Shown here: positions 60,804 through 64,000 of the stretch, piece by piece
Numbering within the stretch: position 1 is the stretch's first letter
How the letters are laid out: every line of letters starts with the position of its first letter
Assembly (NCBI GenBank): GCA_937887565.1
Contig: CALABS010000036.1
Span: 62,001 to 126,000, forward strand
Direction: 5' to 3'
DNA: 64,000 nucleotides
Source: an uncultured Rhodospirillaceae bacterium
Lineage (GTDB): Bacteria > Pseudomonadota > Alphaproteobacteria > Rhodospirillales > Magnetospirillaceae
The notes under the pieces: generated by a model
Told to the model about the DNA's origin: nothing
The model's input: the letters and a program-made list of their open reading frames with translations, nothing else
Database searches by the model: none
Program-made: the position numbers and the translations under genes

Positions 60804-62126
60804 TCACTTGCCAATACAGAACTCCCCGAACACCACGTCCAGCAGATCTTCCACGTCGACCCTGCCGGTGATGCGCGCCAGCGCCGCCGCCGCCTGGCGA
60901 AGCTCCTCGGCCGCAAGCTCGATGGGGCCGCCTGGATCGAAGCTCCCCAGCGCCGCCAGGCACTCCTCCACCGCCGACCGGTGGCGCGCCCGGGTCAAGG
61001 CCGGCGCCTCGGTGACCGCGAAGCGCGCCGCCACCTCGGCCTCCAATCGGGCCACTAGGGCCTCGATCCCCTCTCCGTCCCGGGCCGAGCACGCGACCGC
61101 CGGCCGCCCCGCCACCATGGCCGGCAGCGCCGTCGCCAGGTCGCGCTTGTTGACCACCACGATGGTGGCGTCGTCTACCACCGCCACCGTCGCCGAGTCC
61201 AGGCCCGGCAACGCCGTGGCGTCGAACACCGCCACCTTGAGGTCGGCCATCTCGGCCCGGGCCAGGGCGCGGCGGATGCCCTCGGCCTCGATCTCCTCGG
61301 CCGCCTCGCGCAGCCCGGCGGTGTCGGCCACCACCACCGGCCAGCCATGCAGGTCGAGATGCACCTCGATGACGTCGCGGGTAGTGCCGGCGGTGGCCGC
61401 GACGATGGCCGCCTCACGCCCCGCCAGCCGATTGAGTAGGCTGGACTTGCCGGCATTGGGGGCGCCCAGGATAGCGATATGGATCCCGTCGCGCAGCCGT
61501 TCGGCGGGGCGGTCACCGACCAGATGGCCGCGCAGATCGGCCGACAGGGTCGCCACCGCCGCCGCCGCCGTCTCGACCACCCCGTCGGGGATGCCCTCGT
61601 CCGAGAAGTCGATGGCGGCCTCCATCAGCGCCATGGCGCGGACCAGGGTCGCCCGCCATTCCTCGACCAGCCGCGCCAGGCCGCCGTCCATCTGTCGCAA
61701 GGCTTGCCGCCGCTGCGCCGCCGTCTCGGCGTCGACCAGATCGGCGATGGCTTCGGCCCGGGTCAGGTCGAGCTTGCCGTTGAGAAAGGCGCGCCGGGAG
61801 AATTCCCCCGCTTGCGCCGGCCGCGCCCCCACCGCCAGCAACGCCTCGGTCAGCGCCTGGGCGACGGCACGGCCGCCGTGCAGATGCAGTTCCACCACGT
61901 CCTCGCCGGTGAAGCTGGCCGGGGCTGGAAACCACAGCGCCAGCCCGTCGTCGATCTCGTCGCCGCCGTGGGACAGCCGCGCGCGCACCGCCTTGCGGGG
62001 CTGAGGCAGGGCAGCGCCGGTCAGCACCCGCAGCACGGCGCCGGCTCCCGGCCCCGACAGCCGGAACACCGCCACTCCGGCGCGGCCTGGCGCGCTGGCC
62101 AATGCGAAGATGGTGTCGTCGTTCAC
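60804..62126 (-). CDS. mnmE: tRNA modification GTPase MnmE
   Basis: A 440-residue GTPase. The N-terminal folate-binding domain (DTIFALASAPGRAGVAVFRLSG), Walker A GAPNAGKSS at 221-229, the G2 region TAGTTRD, DTAGLR and NKRD are present, as is the C-terminal FCIGK with the conserved Cys. Start GTG at 62126 by homology (VNDDTIFAL); a GTG at 62135 is also possible. It is the first gene of mnmE-mnmG-rsmG-parA-parB. Confidence 0.94.
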   Translation of the reverse strand: MNDDTIFALASAPGRAGVAVFRLSGPGAGAVLRVLTGAALPQPRKAVRARLSHGGDEIDDGLALWFPAPASFTGEDVVELHLHGGRAVAQALTEALLAVGARPAQAGEFSRRAFLNGKLDLTRAEAIADLVDAETAAQRRQALRQMDGGLARLVEEWRATLVRAMALMEAAIDFSDEGIPDGVVETAAAAVATLSADLRGHLVGDRPAERLRDGIHIAILGAPNAGKSSLLNRLAGREAAIVAATAGTTRDVIEVHLDLHGWPVVVADTAGLREAAEEIEAEGIRRALARAEMADLKVAVFDATALPGLDSATVAVVDDATIVVVNKRDLATALPAMVAGRPAVACSARDGEGIEALVARLEAEVAARFAVTEAPALTRARHRSAVEECLAALGSFDPGGPIELAAEELRQAAAALARITGRVDVEDLLDVVFGEFCIGK

Positions 62127-62140
62127 GTTCTTCACCGAGG

Positions 62141-62230
62141 AAAACCACCATGGCACCAAGACGGGCGAAGATCGGCTGGGCCGTTGCCCCACCCCAGCCG
62201 CCTAGGTGCCTTGGTGTCTTAGTGGTGTGA
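62141..62230. repeat. Inverted CACCAAG-type repeat upstream of mnmE
   Basis: ACCACCATGGCACCAAGAC (62144-62162) faces the reverse complement of a CACCACTAAGACACCAAGGC stretch (62207-62226 region). Such CACCAAG-rich arms resemble small dispersed repeats in intergenic DNA. Only this copy is visible. Confidence 0.4.
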
Positions 62231-62587
62231 CTATTTCTTCTCCGGCCCGTCCCCGGGCTCGAGCATCAACCGCTCGACGCGGCCGCCCTCGACGAGGTGG
62301 GCCTTGAGGATGTCGTCCACGTCGGCCGAGTTGTGGACCGCGTACCAGATGCCCTCGGGATAGACCACCACCACCGGCCCCAGCTCGCAGCGGTCCAGGC
62401 AGCCGGCCGAGTTGATGCGGACGTCGTCGAGGCCCAGCTCCTTGGCCCGCGCCTTCATGTAGTCGCGCAGCGCCTCCGAGCCCTTGGCGGCGCAGGATCC
62501 ACGGCGGTGACCCTCGGGACGGCGGTTGGTGCAGGCGAAGAGGTGAAGGCGGAAATAGGGCGCCGGATCGCCCGGCCGGCTGGTCAT
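62231..62587 (-). CDS. Thioredoxin-like [2Fe-2S] ferredoxin
   Basis: A 118-residue protein of the (2Fe-2S) ferredoxin/CDP family. LHLFACTNRRPEGHRRGSC and INSAGCLDRCELGPVVVVYPEG give four Cys ligands (19, 32, 63, 67). The rest is a thioredoxin-like fold. The electron partner is unknown. The ATG at 62587 overlaps the DUF6489 stop. Confidence 0.9.
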   Translation of the reverse strand: MTSRPGDPAPYFRLHLFACTNRRPEGHRRGSCAAKGSEALRDYMKARAKELGLDDVRINSAGCLDRCELGPVVVVYPEGIWYAVHNSADVDDILKAHLVEGGRVERLMLEPGDGPEKK

Positions 62588-62838
62588 TCCTTGCGCTCCC
62601 GCCCGCGGCCGCCGCTGCCGAACTGGGACCAGAACATCTTTTGCAGCTGTTCCATCCCTTGAACCTGGGCCGGCAGCCAGGTCTTGATCATGGTCTCGGG
62701 GTCCATGGCCGACAGGGTCGCGGTCATCCGCTCCTGCACCTGGGCCAGCAACGCATCCTGCATGGGCTTGACGTCGGGCAGGCCGAGAAAGGCGCGGGCC
62801 TCCTCGGGAGTGCAATCCACATCGACGGTGATCTTCAT
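62584..62838 (-). CDS. DUF6489 small protein
   Basis: An 84-residue protein: MKITVDVDCTPEEARAFLGL then PDVKPMQDALLAQVQERM and a Gly/Arg/Glu-rich tail. It matches the alphaproteobacterial DUF6489 family of unknown function. I take the ATG at 62838 for the family N-terminus. It is translationally coupled to the ferredoxin gene (ATGA). Confidence 0.8.
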   Translation of the reverse strand: MKITVDVDCTPEEARAFLGLPDVKPMQDALLAQVQERMTATLSAMDPETMIKTWLPAQVQGMEQLQKMFWSQFGSGGRGRERKE

Positions 62839-62932
62839 GGCGGCGGGCCCACTGCTTGCGAAAGGAGGTCGGCGACCCAAACTAAGCCTTTGACACCGAA
62901 CGCGCAACGCCGACACGCGGGGAATACCACCC

Positions 62933-64000
62933 ATGCCGAACCACCTCTCGGGCGAGACCAGCCCCTACCTCCTGCAGCACCGGGACAACCCGGTGGACTG
63001 GCGGCCATGGGGTCGCGAGGCCCTGGCCGAGGCCCGCGCCACGCACCGCCCGATCCTGCTGTCGGTGGGCTACGCCGCCTGCCACTGGTGCCATGTGATG
63101 GCCCACGAAAGCTTCGAGAACGCCGACATCGCGGCGCTGATGAACACGCTGTTCGTGACCGTCAAGGTCGACCGCGAGGAGCGGCCGGACCTCGACGCCA
63201 TCTACCAGCAGGCGCTGGCGATGATGGGGCAGCACGGCGGCTGGCCGCTGACCATGTTCCTGACCCCCGACGGCGACCCGTTCTGGGGCGGCACCTATTT
63301 TCCGCCCACCAGCCGCTACGGCCGGCCGGGATTTCCCGACGTCCTGCGAGCGGTCGCCGCCGCCTGGGCCGACCAGCCCGATCGGGTACGGGACAATGTC
63401 GCCGCGCTGAGGCAGGGCCTCGAACGGCATCTGCCGCCGCCGACCGCGTCGATGCCGATCGAAGGCCTGGACAATGCGGCGCGCCAGGTGCTGCGGGCGG
63501 TGGATACCGATCACGGCGGCCTGCAAGGAGCGCCGAAATTTCCCCAACCGGGGTTGTTCGACTTCTTGTGGCGGGCCTATCTGCGCACCGGCGACGCGGC
63601 GCTGCGGGACGCCGTCACCCTGACCCTGGACCATATGTGCCATGGCGGCATCCACGACGCCCTGGGCGGTGGCTTCATGCGCTATTCCACCGACGAGACC
63701 TGGCTGGTGCCGCATTTCGAGAAGATGCTGTACGACAACGCCCAGCTGATCGACCTCCTGACCCTGGTCTGGCAGGACACCAAGGTGCCGCTTTATCGCC
63801 AGCGCGTCGCCGAGACGGTGGAATGGGCGTTGCGCGAGATGACCGCCGAAGGCGGCGCCTTTGCCGCCACCCTGGACGCCGATTCCGATGGCGGCGAGGG
63901 CCGCTTCTACACCTGGACCAGCGGCGACATCGACCGCCTGCTCGATACCGAGGCCGCCCGCTGGTTCAAGCAGGCCTATGACGTGCGCCCCGAGGGCAAT
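62933..64000 (+). CDS. DUF255 thioredoxin-domain protein (YyaL/SSP411-like), partial
   Basis: Open from the ATG at 62933 to the window end (356 codons, no stop; the family is about 650-690 residues). The thioredoxin-like N-terminus has SGETSPYLLQHRDNPVDW, then the redox pair CHWC at 50-53 and GGWPLTMFLTPDG. A glycosidase-like alpha-barrel follows with GGFMRYSTDETWLVPHFEKML and ATLDADSDGGEGRFYTW. The biochemical role is uncertain in the family. It diverges from the DUF6489 gene. Confidence 0.9.
   Translation, partial: MPNHLSGETSPYLLQHRDNPVDWRPWGREALAEARATHRPILLSVGYAACHWCHVMAHESFENADIAALMNTLFVTVKVDREERPDLDAIYQQALAMMGQHGGWPLTMFLTPDGDPFWGGTYFPPTSRYGRPGFPDVLRAVAAAWADQPDRVRDNVAALRQGLERHLPPPTASMPIEGLDNAARQVLRAVDTDHGGLQGAPKFPQPGLFDFLWRAYLRTGDAALRDAVTLTLDHMCHGGIHDALGGGFMRYSTDETWLVPHFEKMLYDNAQLIDLLTLVWQDTKVPLYRQRVAETVEWALREMTAEGGAFAATLDADSDGGEGRFYTWTSGDIDRLLDTEAARWFKQAYDVRPEGN

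Noticed and set aside
62641..63981. Open frame overlapping the DUF255 gene on the same strand
   Set aside because: It is a frame-shifted shadow. The ATG at 62933 in another frame encodes the conserved thioredoxin-like domain and runs off the window.

Overview
The window is GC-rich, gene-dense DNA from an alphaproteobacterial chromosome. It most resembles the Rhodospirillales, and Magnetospirillum or a close relative is my best guess. The basis is a set of family-level resemblances recognised by eye, with no database search: tandem porins opening with MKKVL/MKKIL and a SEKIKL mature start, a 1,600-residue NAD-type glutamate dehydrogenase, a DUF3576 lipoprotein, a DUF6489 protein, and the block mnmE-mnmG-rsmG-parA-parB with parS sites, which usually lies near the origin of replication.

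Positions 1-20310 hold a cell-surface polysaccharide locus. A plus-strand operon (1-6713) carries a partial glycosyltransferase, two SAM methyltransferases, three further glycosyltransferases and an AsnB-type amidotransferase, joined by ATGA/GTGA overlaps. A convergent minus-strand operon (15733 down to 6671) carries a second and a third AsnB-type amidotransferase, a Wzx-like flippase, a methyltransferase, a membrane-anchored transglutaminase-fold protein and two glycosyltransferases. A Wzy-like polymerase, a WecA/MraY-type initiating transferase, a GDP-mannose enzyme (manC) and gmhA follow. This amounts to a Wzx/Wzy pathway whose unusual features are three amidotransferase homologues and a complete Cys-His-Asp transglutaminase triad.

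Positions 20378-37668 hold mostly housekeeping genes: NAD-glutamate dehydrogenase, a HAD phosphatase, holA, lptE, leuS, a DUF3576 lipoprotein, two tandem near-duplicate porins each ended by a strong terminator, a TenI/ThiE-like protein, a YggS-type PLP protein, a hypothetical protein, a GTP cyclohydrolase II with a degenerate N-terminal domain, and an OmpR-type regulator with a degenerate receiver.

Positions 37665-43005 hold a second surface-glycan group: a radical SAM protein, a family 9 heptosyltransferase-like enzyme, a large membrane protein and a zinc-finger methyltransferase. An internally deleted IS481-type element (43007-43452, flanked by a 6-bp target duplication) sits exactly on the shared stop codons of that methyltransferase and the convergent exonuclease III gene. 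Upstream of the exonuclease gene is a 64-bp-period array of paired hairpins that looks like a stack of terminators for lolA.

Positions 44714-64000 hold core genes: lolA, ftsK, a DapC-like aminotransferase, amtB and glnK (each with a sigma-54-like promoter candidate), a UbiH-family hydroxylase, DUF971, a Trm112-like protein, a LON-domain protein, a YbbN-type thioredoxin, tRNA-Gly(GCC), a YchJ-type protein, parB, parA, rsmG, mnmG and mnmE with three parS palindromes, a [2Fe-2S] ferredoxin-like protein, a DUF6489 protein and the start of a DUF255 thioredoxin-domain protein that runs off the window.
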